Below, piece by piece: positions 1-10,351 of a DNA stretch of 38,235 bases. Each line of letters opens with the position of its first letter. The first letter of the stretch is position 1. The DNA lies in the NCBI RefSeq assembly GCF_000264905.1, contig NW_006763141.1, positions 1,339,295 through 1,377,529 of the forward strand, in the 5' to 3' direction. Both the position numbers and the translations under genes were made by a program. The DNA comes from Stereum hirsutum FP-91666 SS1 (lineage: Eukaryota; Basidiomycota; Agaricomycetes; Russulales; Stereaceae). Under the pieces are notes generated by a model that was given only the letters and a program-made list of their open reading frames with translations, was not told where the DNA came from and did not search any database.

Positions 1-600
1 ATGCATATAAGTGTTCCTGGCTGACTTGAGTTCTTCCCTTTGGCTATAGCGATCCGTTGGCTTCACCGAAACTGACTGGGGAGTGCTCTCGGCTGCCAGC
101 CCGAAGCATTCCTCGTTGCAGCCGTTATATGGCTAGATTGGGCCGTTCTTCACTTGTGACGGTGCGTCGAATCTCAATAGCAGATATCCAGGTTATAGTT
201 TTTGATACTTTTTTGTACAGCCCCTTGTTCTAGCTTCCACTTCGAGCCTAACTCACTGGGACTACACGTCAATCGCTCCCGTCCACTAGGATATTTCAAA
301 TCATTGACATGTCTAGAGGCCAAGCTCTCGTCAATGGACCGCTCTTTGCCGTCCCGAGTGCCATCTGCTCCAACATCAGTCGGAAACTCGCTTCCGGCAA
401 TGTATACGTGGGGACTCAATTGCCCACCCAGCCTACGTATCTTCCGCAGGGCCGTATCGGAAACTAACAAGCTAGTTGTGGGGACGATGAACCACATGAC
501 GAATCTTTACAGCAGCGGCCGGTAGTGGAAGATCTATCGAGAGGGTGGCGCGTGCCACATTTTTGAACCGGACACCTCACCTGGGACAAAGTACGTCTAC
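1..600. other. no supported gene
   Basis: Open frames of about 107 codons exist on both strands at 174-525. They overlap each other, have no recognisable domain and no convincing splice structure, so neither is called. The 3' part could hold the lost N-terminal exons of the P450 fragment that follows, but no P450 N-terminal anchor or proline hinge could be read. Confidence 0.4.
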
Positions 601-1560
601 TTCTAGGTTCTGACCGACTGCTCAAGTTCTGATGACCCATCCCTGCGTCGTAAGTGCATTTCTAGGTTTCGGGCGTACTATCTTCGGGACGGGCCTCTTT
701 GCTAAGACTGGTAGGTTCTCTCCCCTCGTCGTGATCTGCTAGCAACTGTACTGAGTCCCTTGCAGGCAATGTCCACCACAAGCCCCGCAAGTCGAACAAA
801 CCGTTCTTGGCCACACGCCACATTAGAGACCTCCTTACCGTCTTCCAGGCGTTTGGAACGGTTAAAAGCCCTCCTCGTAACACAGTGTATCTGTGAAACG
901 TGTTATGTACGCTCCCTCATGACTTTCTGTCAATTTTATGCCATCTCAATTCTCTGCTCTCGTCGATTCCATTGCAGACCGACGCTCGCCGAAACCAGCA
1001 TATGCACCCCCTTTGTTCCAATCTTCCAGAAGCTCGGTACGAACTCCTTCCAGCAGGTTGTGGTCACGACGCCACTGTTGCCCTCCGTCTAGAAATCTAA
1101 AACGGATCCGGTGGTCGACGTAATGTACTCGAAGGTGCTTGAGATCTTCGAGGAAGAAGGCCGCTGTCTCAAAGGTTACGTCGGAGTCTAACAGTGACGC
1201 TTGTACGGATGAGCTCAAGGTCGTGACGAGTCTTACTTGTGAGTTTGTCTCCGTTGCTCTGGACGGCACGTACGGGGCATTAACAGTGATGCTATTGCAG
1301 TGATGGCCAACATACGGAATCTGCGCTCGACTGATGCAGAGCTGGTTTGACCGAATAAGGTCGGACAATGTCTTTGATTACTCGTCGTACATTCGTGCTC
1401 GAACCGATACTAATCTCCGTACGTGATAATATGTTAATCCTATAGCACCCTCACATTTACTGCCCTGGACGACCTCCCTCGTTCGTACGCGACGGATGCA
1501 CTGATTCCATCGCGAAATCAAGAGAGTATTGAAGCTCAACTCGGGGATGGAGGTCTACAT
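601..1560 (+). pseudogene. cytochrome P450 fragment (decayed)
   Basis: This is the relic of a microsomal cytochrome P450, a heme monooxygenase normally anchored in the ER. An exon reading FGRTIFGTGLFAKTG runs to a donor at 711. After a 55-nt intron (711-765) the frame continues NVHHKPRKSNKPF, then TRHIRDLLTVFQAFG. This matches the P450 helix-C pattern of Gly..His..Arg.Lys..Pro.F followed by His.R. Further on, TPFVPIFQKLGTNSFQQ (about 1000-1057) resembles the stretch where fungal P450s read LPyL..lGtp.fRr, and VDVMYSKVLEIFEEEG (about 1117-1165) resembles the following helix. Several stops separate these pieces. The ExxR and FxxGxRxCxG heme-binding motifs were not found downstream, so the gene is truncated. 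Family assignment rests on pattern recognition; no CYP family can be given. Confidence 0.5.
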
Positions 1561-2292
1561 CGGATGGTCCTCCATATCTTGACGCTGTGTGTGCTGAAGC
1601 TCTCCAACGTTGGTCCTTTCCTCGTAGTACCTTTTCTTTCGAGTGTCCATTACTCACGAATATTAACTACGTCAGACACTAAGCCCCTTCGTCCTCCCGT
1701 CAGCGACTCCGATGCCGCCCCGCATACTCACAAGCCTAGTCGAATCTGCGGATGACAGCAACCATGACCATGGCCTAGACATCGCCGTCGCCGTCGAACG
1801 ATACATGCTGAAGACCGCTTTGGATGCCCGAGTCGGCGATCCTAGAACCGTAGATGAAACCCACCTCTTCGATGAACCTTTCGTTGCCCTTGCGCCTACT
1901 CAGAACACCAGTACTAGTTGTCGTCATGCTAACTATGCGTTTCGCACTGTGTCTCCGCGACAATCGAGTGTCAATGCCGGTATTCGCTGTTTAACCGTCT
2001 GGCCACGGTGCAGGCTGGCAAGGAGTCTACTCAGTGGAACGCCGCCACACTCGCCACATTACCTCTTATATCCATATCTTTTTCCGGGACCTCGTTCCCT
2101 CGTCTACCGGCCCCATGCTTTTGCTACTACGTCGATCTCCGTGGTATCCTGCTCTACTCACGTCGATCTTGTTGCCTCACCGTCTTGTGGTCGCTGCTCA
2201 ATACGCGGCCCTTCGTTTCGAGTATTTGGCTCTGTCCATCTGGCCTTGCCGCTATCCACACTCTCTATCCTCCCTCTCGTGTCATATCGTCT
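1561..2292. other. intergenic, upstream of the Spp1-like pseudogene
   Basis: Open frames up to 194 codons (1712-2296, +) occur here, but their composition is not protein-like and they have no domain. The last 60 bases are pyrimidine-rich (TATCC and CTC runs), as expected for a fungal promoter and 5' leader in front of the pseudogene. Confidence 0.35.
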
Positions 2293-5200
2293 CTGAGCGC
2301 GGACGTCAAGCCGCCCCAACCACCGCCGCCGCCGTCGAAATCGAAGTTGGGGGCGAAGGCGGCGGCCGGGTCGTCTAGAGCGGGTAAATCAAAAGAAAAA
2401 CACAAAGATGTGAAGGATGGGAGGGATAAGGTAAAAAAAACCGACGTCTGGAGATGAGCAGCACCACCAGTCCGCGCAGTCGACCACCGCTACTAAACCA
2501 CGCTCTCGAGACTCTATCATGCATGGATTACAGTTTCCTCCGCCTCCTCCGCCTCCTCCCCCGCCACGTCCCACAAAACAGAAATCGAGACAAGAACACG
2601 AACGGCCGGTGTCGAGTTCGAATTCGAAAACGCGAGAAGGGCAGGGACGGGAAGAGGAAGACGATGCGCATGAGTGGTTCTTGGAGCATCATGCGGATGC
2701 GGACGAGCCTCAACCATCGGTGGGTGGAACCGCTAGACCTACGCTTTCGCCTTCGCCTGTGGAAGTTGGGATGTCGATCTGACCTGGCGTGAGTGGGAGA
2801 GACGTGTCAGGCGTTGGTGAGAATGAGGTGAAGGCTGAAATGGAGGCGGAAGAAGCGTTGGAGAGGGAGTTGGAGGAGGCGGCTGGGGTCGTCGTCGTGC
2901 AGGAAGGTAGTGGCGGGGGCGGCGGTGGCGAGAGGGAGGATGTAAGAATGGATGTGGATATGGATGTGGATGTGGATAGTGAGATCGCGAGGGAGTTGGA
3001 TTTGGCGGTGGAGGAGAGTCAGAGTTTGGCGAGTAATTCGCCTGTGCATGGACATGGACGTGGGCCGAGCGAGGGCAGGATAGAGAAGGAGAGGGGGGGA
3101 TTGGTGAAGGTGAAGGCGGGAGAGGGAGCAACCATGCACATGGACAGGCCGCGAAGATGGACGTGGATGCGGACGATGAGCTGTTGAGTCTTATCGGGGA
3201 CCACGACCACGATCATTGGCATCCACATTCGCAGGCATCGTCATCGTCGACATGATCGCGTCCGTGTCTGCTCCTTTGTTGACGACACCGGCAGCAAAAC
3301 GCGTGCCTCCGACGACGACGGTCGCGTCTTCTTCCTCTTCCAATCACAATGACAATTTCAATTCGAACTTCAACTCCAACCCCAATTTCAATTCGAATTA
3401 TGCGTCCTCTGTTTTCGACGTTACTATATACCACGATCAAGCGCGAAAGCCTCATCGGTCCAGGACAGCCTTCCTCCAACCCTCTTTCTTCATTCAACCC
3501 CGCCCCCGCCTTCAGCCCTAGCTCGTCTTTACATCCTTCACAATCCCCACATCCACAAATGCCGCCCTCAACCTCGACATCCTCATACGCAACAACAACA
3601 GGACCAACATACACATCCTCCCACCCTCTTCCTCTTCCAGCAACTCCGCGATCCGTGTCCGCCCTCGCGGGTCCTGGCGTGGTCAAGAGCGAGAGAGAAT
3701 CGATGCCCTCGCCTGCGATTCGGCCGCCTGGACGGGATGTGGACGGTTCGGGTGCGGGCGGGATGGGTGAGGAAAAGGAGAAGGAGAGGGCGGTGGTCGT
3801 AGGGAGTGCGACGGCGGGGTCGAGGAAGAAAGTGAGTTTTTGGTTCGTTTCGAATAATCTAGATCCGCTTGAGCTCGAGTGTTTTTTACGGTTGAAATTG
3901 TATGGTATAAGAAATGCATTGATATTGATATTGACGTTGTCATCACAAGCAGCACCGAAACCGAAGACCTAAAAACCAGCCCACCCCAAATCAGCCAAAT
4001 CCTCTAAATCCGGAACGCCCTCGTCAACCGCTCTGGACGCCCCCCAATCCCATCCACACACCAACGTGTCCACATCCGTTGCACTAGCCTCAAGCTGGAT
4101 GCGCAGATGGTCGGATGCGTGAATGCCTACCGACCTATCCGTGCACGATGGAACGGTACCCCTCTGCTTAGTCAACCTTAACCCTGAGCTCCTCCTCAGC
4201 CTTCGCCACCCTCGCCACACCTCTCTGTGCTCCCCAAATCCCTACTCCACCGTTTCAGCTCCGGCGCACCTCACTCCTACTTCTGACTCTTCTCTCTCCG
4301 TGTCCGTATCGAAGCCGAAACCGAGGGCGAAAGCATCCGGAGGGAAGAAAACGGCCTCGATATCGAATTCGCTGTTCGCTACGCCTGTGTCCAGTACAGG
4401 CACCGCTACGGGGAAGAAATCGGGCGCGGGGAGTCGGGCGCGGGGAGGTCGAGGTCGACGAGCGTCGTCCCTACGGATTGGCACGGGAGGTGCGAGTGTT
4501 GGGGTGGCGGCAGGTGCTGAGGCAGAAGAGGAGGAGAAGTTGTATCGTGTGTGTAAGACGACGTATGATGATGATGAAAAGACGATGATCGCCTGCGATG
4601 AATGCGTCTTTTTTCGCTTCCTCTCGTTGTTGCTCTTTTTCTTGTTTTTGTTTTTTTGTCCTCGAGGGGGTCGAAGCTGTGGTACATGCGAACTCGCTTT
4701 GACCCCAGCATATACGGCGGATGACGGCCGTCCTTGTTCTATTTCTTCTCGTCTTCTCGTCCCGTCTTGTCCTTTTCTTATCATACAAACAGCGGACTGA
4801 CTTTGATTCTATGCTTGATCTCTTTTGGTGGCGTTCAAGGTGTGTGGGTTGACGGGTGGCTCACAGGTGCGACGAGTGGTATCATACGCAGTGTGTCGGG
4901 ATGCCGGATCTGGAGGTCGATCTCGTGGACCAGTTTATATGTCCGCCTTGAGTTGAGAGTACGTCTTTTATCCTCACTCCACCTCCATTCCCTTCAGTCT
5001 CCTCCTCTTTCCCTTATGTACTCGTATCCTTGTACCCCCGTGTCTCATATACTCACGACACCCCGTGTACCCACAGAGAATCCCTACCTCACACTCCAAA
5101 CGACCTACAAACCCCGCTGCCACTTTGGTCTCACGTCAAAAGATCCGGATTCGCCATCTTCGTGCCATAAGCCAGCCCGGGGTGCACTATCGAAGTACTG

Positions 5201-6300
5201 CTCGGACGAGTGCGGGATCAAGTGCATGCCGATAAGGACACAGAAGTGGGCTGCGTCGGGCGTGGGCGGTGATGCTGGTTATGGTGGGAAGGACAAGGAT
5301 GGTGTGACGGGGAAGAAGGTGATGGAGAGGCTTTGGGAGAGTGTGAAGGGGGTGGAGAGGAGGGAGGGGGTCGTTGTTGAGATTGTTGGTCCTGGTCCCG
5401 GTCCTACTAATGTCAAAGAGGAGAAAATGGATGTGGATGAACCACATTCAGGCAATCTCGTGAATGGGATGGATTCCCTTCCCACTCCCAACAGTCATCT
5501 CCCCTCATCCACCTCCACAAACGCCACTCCCGCTCCCGCACCCTCCTGCCAACCAACTAAATATGGAACCCAAAAGCTAAATCGTACCGGGAGCTCGCCC
5601 GACTCATACCCTGCTCGATAAGATACTCCTCCAGCGCGAACAGCTCACGAAGCGGATCGTGCAGCGGTCTGAAGCGCCAGGGTTCGATGAGTGTGGGTGG
5701 GATCAGAAAATGCGTCTTGATGAGGAGGTAAAGGAGTATGGCGCGGAGGTGTTGGAGAGTTATGAGGAGGAGGGGCCGAGGGAGGGGGGTGAGGGTGCGA
5801 CTGGAAATGGGACGGGGACGCCGAGAGAGGGGAGGGAGGGGAGGAGGGGGTGTCGTTTATGGAGAGTGGTGGTGTCGAGGGAAGAAAAAAGTGTGAGCGA
5901 CACGCGGGGTATGTCTCTTTCTCGTTCCCCTTCTCTCCGTCGTTATAGGATGTTGTATGTACAACCCTTCGGGGAGGCTTTCAAGTGCGCCGTGAGCTTA
6001 CACCGGTGTTGTCTTCATTAGGCACGGGATTTTCATCTGTGGCATGTCGGAGCGACGGTATTCGAGGCGTCATTGCACAGACACGAAATGTCTCGTTTTC
6101 GTCGTGGAGATTGGGGTATAGATAAGGCCGAGCCAGATCTCCGTCGGATACGGAGAGATGGAGAACCGTTCTTTCGATGAAGCAGGATATCCTGGAGGTA
6201 CGTCTGTCTACGCAATGGCTCAAACACCCCTCGCTCACGGGTCATCTGCAGGAGTCACCTGGAAGCCGGATCTTCCAACGGTTCCAAAAGAAACCCCCAG
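2293..6300 (+). pseudogene. spp1: Set1/COMPASS PHD-finger subunit Spp1 (CFP1 homologue), broken copy
   Basis: Spp1/CFP1 is the nuclear reader subunit of the Set1 H3K4 methyltransferase complex; its PHD finger binds H3K4me3. Read from fragments, the order is: a Pro/Lys-rich N-terminus (2293-2430); acidic and Ser/Pro-rich linker with MDVDMDVDVD; DADDELLSLIG (about 3160-3195); basic linker (4250-4540); PHD finger starting LYRVCKTTYDDDEKTMIACDE and continuing after an intron as CDEWYHTQCVGMPDLEVDL; then the conserved block NPYLTLQTTYKPRC, CHKPARGALSKYCSDECG and KVMERLWESVK (5077-5345); then QREQLTKRIVQRSEAPGF..CGWDQK (5637-5709), GAEVLESYEEEG and KKCERHAG. Lesions: frame slips at A8 (2433-2440), G7 (3093-3099), about 3255-3430, about 5610 and A6 (5885-5890); stops TGA 2780, TGA 3253, TAA 3970, TGA 4949; PHD donor GT changed to AT at 4602; first PHD zinc ligand Cys changed to Arg (4546-4548). 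Family assignment is firm. Whether all lesions are real or some are assembly errors is open. The 3' limit is approximate: TERWRTVLSMKQDILE ends at a donor near 6199 and a last exon follows. Confidence 0.85.
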
Positions 6301-6840
6301 CAATCCGTTCGCACTGTATGCCATTTCTTTTACGCCTTCAGCTCCTTTCCTTCATTCACGGGCCCCTGCATCCTGGCTTTCCCCTCGTCTTCCGCCACGC
6401 GCTCCGCCATGCTCACAATCCTCTTACTTTCTGAGACGCAGTTCCTTGTATATGCTCATCCTCGTGTAGTGTGGCCTCGACTATGTACGGTCTTCTAGTG
6501 CGAATGTATTTCCGTACCACAGTGAATCTCGCTCGCGGTCTTGTTATATTGCCTCAGCCTGGAGCTTTAGTTTAGTTTCGTTATGCTCACTAGTAAGGTT
6601 CCCCTACTTTCTGACAAGTTTCTTCTTGTATGTACTCGTGTTAACATGGTGTGGCAGCGAGTATGCAATGTAATATGTCTTGGTGTATTTTCCGCTCGAG
6701 TGTTCGCCCTGTGGCGTTGTGGCGGCCCAAAATGTTTTCAAACGTGATTGTGACCAACTGTGACACATCGTCGAATCTCTAGAGATCTCTAGACGTCGCA
6801 TCTCGACAAAGTTGACATTGCTCAACATTCTGTCTTCGAC
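6301..6840. other. intergenic, nothing supported
   Basis: This is sequence downstream of the Spp1-like relic. No domain-bearing frame or structured repeat was seen. Overlapping open frames at 6158-6469 continue the possible last exon and then lose coding character. Confidence 0.4.
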
Positions 6841-6843
6841 ATA

Positions 6844-7110
6844 AGATGTTATCTGCAGCCTGAAAAACGGGAGGTTCTGTGAGCTTCAGATCGGCTACTT
6901 TGCAGGTCGCAAACTTCAATTTTCAAGTAATATTTCGCTTTCAACCCTCGGTAAGTGCCAGACGCAGGCCAAAGGAGGGTGATCAGCCAATCACGGCCGG
7001 CCTACATATTCCCCTTCAAAATGAAAATTCACTTGAAATTCTCGCTTTTACATTTCGTTCGCATCACCTTGCAACCCAAAAGCCCACTTTTCAGGCTGCA
7101 GATAACATCT
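6844..7110. mobile_element. 267-bp MITE, copy 1
   Basis: This is a non-autonomous TIR element. Both ends begin AGATGTTATCTGCAGCCTGA; the inverted match continues three more bases (AAA), giving 23 identical terminal bases. It is flanked by a direct repeat ATA (6841-6843 and 7111-7113), read as a 3-bp target-site duplication. It has no coding capacity. It is the same length as the copy at 7294-7560 and matches it along its whole length. The TSD length fits CACTA- or Harbinger-type elements, but TIR and TSD do not allow a firm superfamily call. Confidence 0.9.
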
Positions 7111-7293
7111 ATACCGGTTCTCTTTCGGCTTCTGCTCCTGCACTTGCTATGCTTTGGTGGACTTTTGGATCATCTTCTTCCCCGGCTACGATTCTCAGAG
7201 GTGACCTCTCGAGTCTCGGTAGACTTCTTATGTCTAAATTTATGAACGCAGAGTATCGGCCACGCCCAACGCCAGCTTCGGGAGTCGGACACT

Positions 7294-7560
7294 AGATGTT
7301 ATCTGCAGCCTGAAAACCGAGAGGTTCTATGAGCTTCAAATTGGCTGCTTGAGAGCTCGTAAACTTCAATTTTTATTTCATAGTTCGCTTCGGACCCTCG
7401 GTAAGTGCCAGACTCAGGCCAAATGGAGTCGATCAGCCAATCACGGCCGGCCTGCACTTTCCCCTTCGAACTGAAATTTTAGTTAAAATTCTCACTTTTA
7501 CAGTTCGCTTGCGTCGCCTTGCAACTCAAAAGTCTACTTTTCAGGCTGCAGATAACGTCT
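7294..7560. mobile_element. 267-bp MITE, copy 2
   Basis: This is a second copy in the same orientation, also exactly 267 bp. It has the same TIR as copy 1, with one mismatch at the right end (GACGTTATC instead of GATGTTATC). The target-site duplication is ACT (7291-7293 and 7561-7563). The internal segment GATCAGCCAATCACGGCCGG is shared with copy 1. The two copies have different TSDs, so they are independent insertions rather than a segmental duplication. Confidence 0.9.
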
Positions 7561-8900
7561 ACTGTAACCTCTCGGGCGCAGAGAAAGAGCTCGTGATTAG
7601 CCTGTGGGTGCGTAGTTGAATTCCTTGGCCGCCTTACCCTGTGCTTGGCGACCCCAATACAACAGGACACTCGGGGCATCCGAGTCGAAGTCCGAGGCAG
7701 AGTGCTTTTGTACTGCTGATAGCTTATAGCCCATATGGTAAGCTGTTTGTTTGCGTGAACCATAGACTATTTCTGCGGTCATTCATTATCGGATCCCACT
7801 CTTTGTGACGCACTGCATCGGTTCTCGACACCTCTGGCGACTCATCCTTCGTCTTGCAACCACCGAATCAGCCCATTCATTTACTCGATCCTCGCCAGTA
7901 CCACCCCCCAAACCCCGAACATCGGTTGGACCTGACCGCTCCGATACCCACATCCGTGTTCGTTGTTTGCTGTTGAGCCATCAGTTAAAGATATACCACT
8001 TTTGGAGTCCACCCTCATTGAACGTGGTGAGCGCTTCATGTAGTCTAGCTGGACACCGTCCTCATGTTCATTCACTGTGTCCTTGTCTTTCGGAGAATAC
8101 TCCTCCATGCAGCGGGCCCAGATCGCGTATCAGTCCATACATTATTCGAGGCTGTCCGACTGCTGACTACCTCTGGCCACCGAAAGTGCTCCATAGGACC
8201 GCACACGATTTATATCACCTATAGACCCGCACCACAATGCTTCGTTCAAGTGGGACAAATGTAGATGAACTGCTTGAGCCAGACAAGCTCGTGGCGGGTT
8301 GTCTCCACCTGAATCGTGATAGGCTACCATCTGTGAATGCATCTCTCTTGGTGCCCACTCGTGTGTTCTGAATCTGTGAGCTCCATTTTCAACACTGTAT
8401 ATATCGGGTACCAAAAAAACATAAAACAACTGGTAGTAACTGAAAACTGCCCACACAAAGATCGAAAAGGCATGTTCATGGCATTCGTCTATGTATATCC
8501 GGAAGTCATGAGTTTATATGGGCTCGTCTTGGTGAAAAGTTGTGATAAATTTGTATCTGTGATTGTAGACGGGGAATCCATATGATGATATGCAAACGGA
8601 AAAGATGGGAGAGGGGCATCTGGTAAGGGCGGGTAAACACGGTGATAACTCGAAGCAGCCATCTGACGTGAAAAATGTACAATAGACCTTATATGTTTCA
8701 AGTTTACTTGGAACTCGTTGGCGGAAGATCTGTCCGATCCGCCAATGAGCTTTCGCAAAAAGTTCCAAGTTTTTATTAACATATAAGCCCTAATCTCGCA
8801 CAAGTCAGCTCCAAGCCGGTCTTGAGCGGGCCGCTTGGTCTAGGATATTGGCAGGATATTGAAATAAGACATCGGATCGGGCAGGATCGGACCTAGGTTA
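7561..8900. other. no supported gene
   Basis: Open frames up to 139 codons lie on the + strand (7805-8224), with a 104-codon frame on the other strand. None has a recognisable domain or consistent splice sites. Around 8843-8898 there are short near-repeats (AGGATATTG twice, GATCGG three times), too short to classify. Confidence 0.4.
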
Positions 8901-9383
8901 GGGCTGCTGACTTATCTCAACGTCAACAACGATGCTTGCCTTCCTAACGAGCTCGAGTGCCTCACTACTCGTGCTTTTTCTAAGACTCGTAGAGATGACC
9001 TCCTGAATCTTAACACTCTACCAACTATCCTTCATGCGCCAACCGCAACGTATGCTCTACATGAGCTTCAAAATTCCGATCTTTTTGTGATACCAGATGG
9101 AATCTCTCGAACTTCAACTACACATGCCCCCACCGTCATGGAGCAGTCTTCTCCCGTGCAGAGACAGAGCCAGTTCTTAGCTTTGCTGACGGCTTTACTC
9201 GGCGGGCGTCAGACCCTCAGAACTGGCCAACCATTATCGCGGCATACAGTCCTACGTCAGGACATCTATGCACTGCACGTATCTCTTGGTGAAGAAGCCA
9301 TGATCATCAGCAGCTCACGGAGTCCCTTCTGCGAAGTTAGGCTCTTGTTACTGGGCGTCTTTTCGAGACTGAAATCTGCATAG
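8901..9383 (+). other. long open frame of unknown origin
   Basis: One frame stays open for about 160 codons, from around 8901 to the TAG at 9381-9383. It includes the protein-like stretches LTYLNVNNDACLPNELECLT and NLNTLPTILHAPTATYALHE. The layout loosely recalls the C-terminal part of Pif1-type helicases carried by fungal Helitrons, but no helicase motif (Walker A or B) is present, so that idea is weak. No start or splice sites could be chosen. It may be a transposon-derived coding relic. Confidence 0.3.
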
Positions 9384-9728
9384 TCTGGTGCGTGTGACGA
9401 GTCATGCTCAATATCTCGATACTAAATTATTCCTCCGGCCTCTGTAGCGCCGCAACATCAGGTCGACCAGCTATGGCTGCATGCCCTACACTCCTGAGTA
9501 CGTCTTTCTTGCTCAGTTTGCTCCGATCTGGAGGTGCTTATAGTGGCCCCTGTAGCCTGTGTCCCCTTTTGTACGACATCGAGCCCGATGCTTCATTTTT
9601 CATGTACGTTTGCTCTAAATGGCCTTCTAACTCGTTAGGTTCGATGTCTATTTCCCAATTATCGTGGGTTTGATTGTCATGACAGCCAAAATCATGCAAG
9701 CTTGGTCTCCTTTCTTGGGATCGTCGTT
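9384..9728. other. intergenic, nothing supported
   Basis: There is a single 89-codon open frame (9404-9673, +) with no domain. I see nothing else in this stretch. Confidence 0.35.
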
Positions 9729-9825
9729 AGATGTTATCTGCGACATGAAGTCTGAGCGGAGCCCCACTCATAAACGAGCCACTAATAGCCCAAGTCCTTC
9801 GAAACTCAGACAGTAGATAACATCT
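9729..9825. mobile_element. 97-bp TIR element related to the 267-bp MITEs
   Basis: The ends are perfect 11-bp inverted copies, AGATGTTATCT and AGATAACATCT, the same outermost bases as the 267-bp MITEs. A second inverted pair, GTCTGAG and CTCAGAC, lies just inside. Flanking bases (GTT and AGT) do not form a clean 3-bp duplication, so this may be an older or internally deleted insertion. Confidence 0.6.
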
Positions 9826-10200
9826 AGTGTCTTCACCATTGTCACGATGATTTCCAGCTCCACCGCCAGCATGCCATTCACCTTTTCTTCGAGGCATATC
9901 TTTCTTGGACTAGCAGAGGATGTTTCACCCGCACGCATCCAGTGCACGTGACTGCGGCACCCAATGCGTGCTAGGAACCGAGATTTCCAACAACTCACTT
10001 TTTCTTGTAATGGGTCTGGTGGAGTTTTCGGACGCAACTGGCTCTCATGATGGGTTGCATGCATCATATCCAACATTCTCTACGTTCGCGGGCGACGTGC
10101 ATCTGAGCGAAGAGGATCGGAGGAGCTATTATGCGTCTTGTTCGCCACCAGCTGAGCCATCCCTCAAGACATTGTATGAGTGGTTTCAGAGGGTCAATGG
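9826..10200. other. weak coding signal only
   Basis: A + strand frame (9920-10222) contains LSEEDRRSYYASCSPPAEPS and TLYEWFQRVNG, which read like protein, but no start, intron or family could be assigned. The frame ends inside the TIR element that follows, so if it was ever a gene its end was replaced by the insertion. Confidence 0.25.
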
Positions 10201-10345
10201 GCGACTTTCCGTAGGGAGTTAACGAAGCTCCTAGAGGCCTAGATGCACAGAACGGAGGCCCGCGTCGATTTATGATTGGATGAGAGCCTTGTTTTTGTGT
10301 TTCTGTGCATCAGGAAAGGCTCCTAGAGTGCTACGGAAAGTCACC
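10201..10345. mobile_element. 145-bp long-TIR MITE
   Basis: Left end GCGACTTTCCGTAG pairs with right end CTACGGAAAGTCAC. The imperfect inverted repeat extends about 50 bases inward, through CTCCTAGAG and GATGCACAGAA on the left and their complements on the right. CAATGG occurs directly outside each end (10195-10200 and 10346-10351), a likely 6- to 8-bp target duplication, which would fit a hAT- or Mutator-like origin. There is no coding capacity. Confidence 0.65.
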
Positions 10346-10351
10346 CAATGG

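Noticed and set aside
2008..2292. Upstream extension of the Spp1-like N-terminus from an ATG at 2008
   Set aside because: The extension is Cys/Leu/Ser-rich, unlike any Spp1 N-terminus, and crosses a pyrimidine-rich promoter-like stretch.
2940..2990. Microsatellite of GATGTG units
   Set aside because: It encodes the acidic MDVDMDVDVD stretch within the Spp1-like relic and is part of that low-complexity linker.
2780..4951. TGA reassignment (sense TGA) to explain three TGA stops in the Spp1 relic
   Set aside because: The gene also has a TAA stop, frame slips and a dead splice donor, and intact genes in the window end with standard stops.
8891..8905. Telomere-like TTAGGG
   Set aside because: Only a single copy is present, so it is not a telomeric repeat.
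8901..9383. Helitron/Pif1 helicase remnant
   Set aside because: No Walker motifs, and no Rep domain or Helitron 3' hairpin could be linked; kept only as an open frame of unknown origin.
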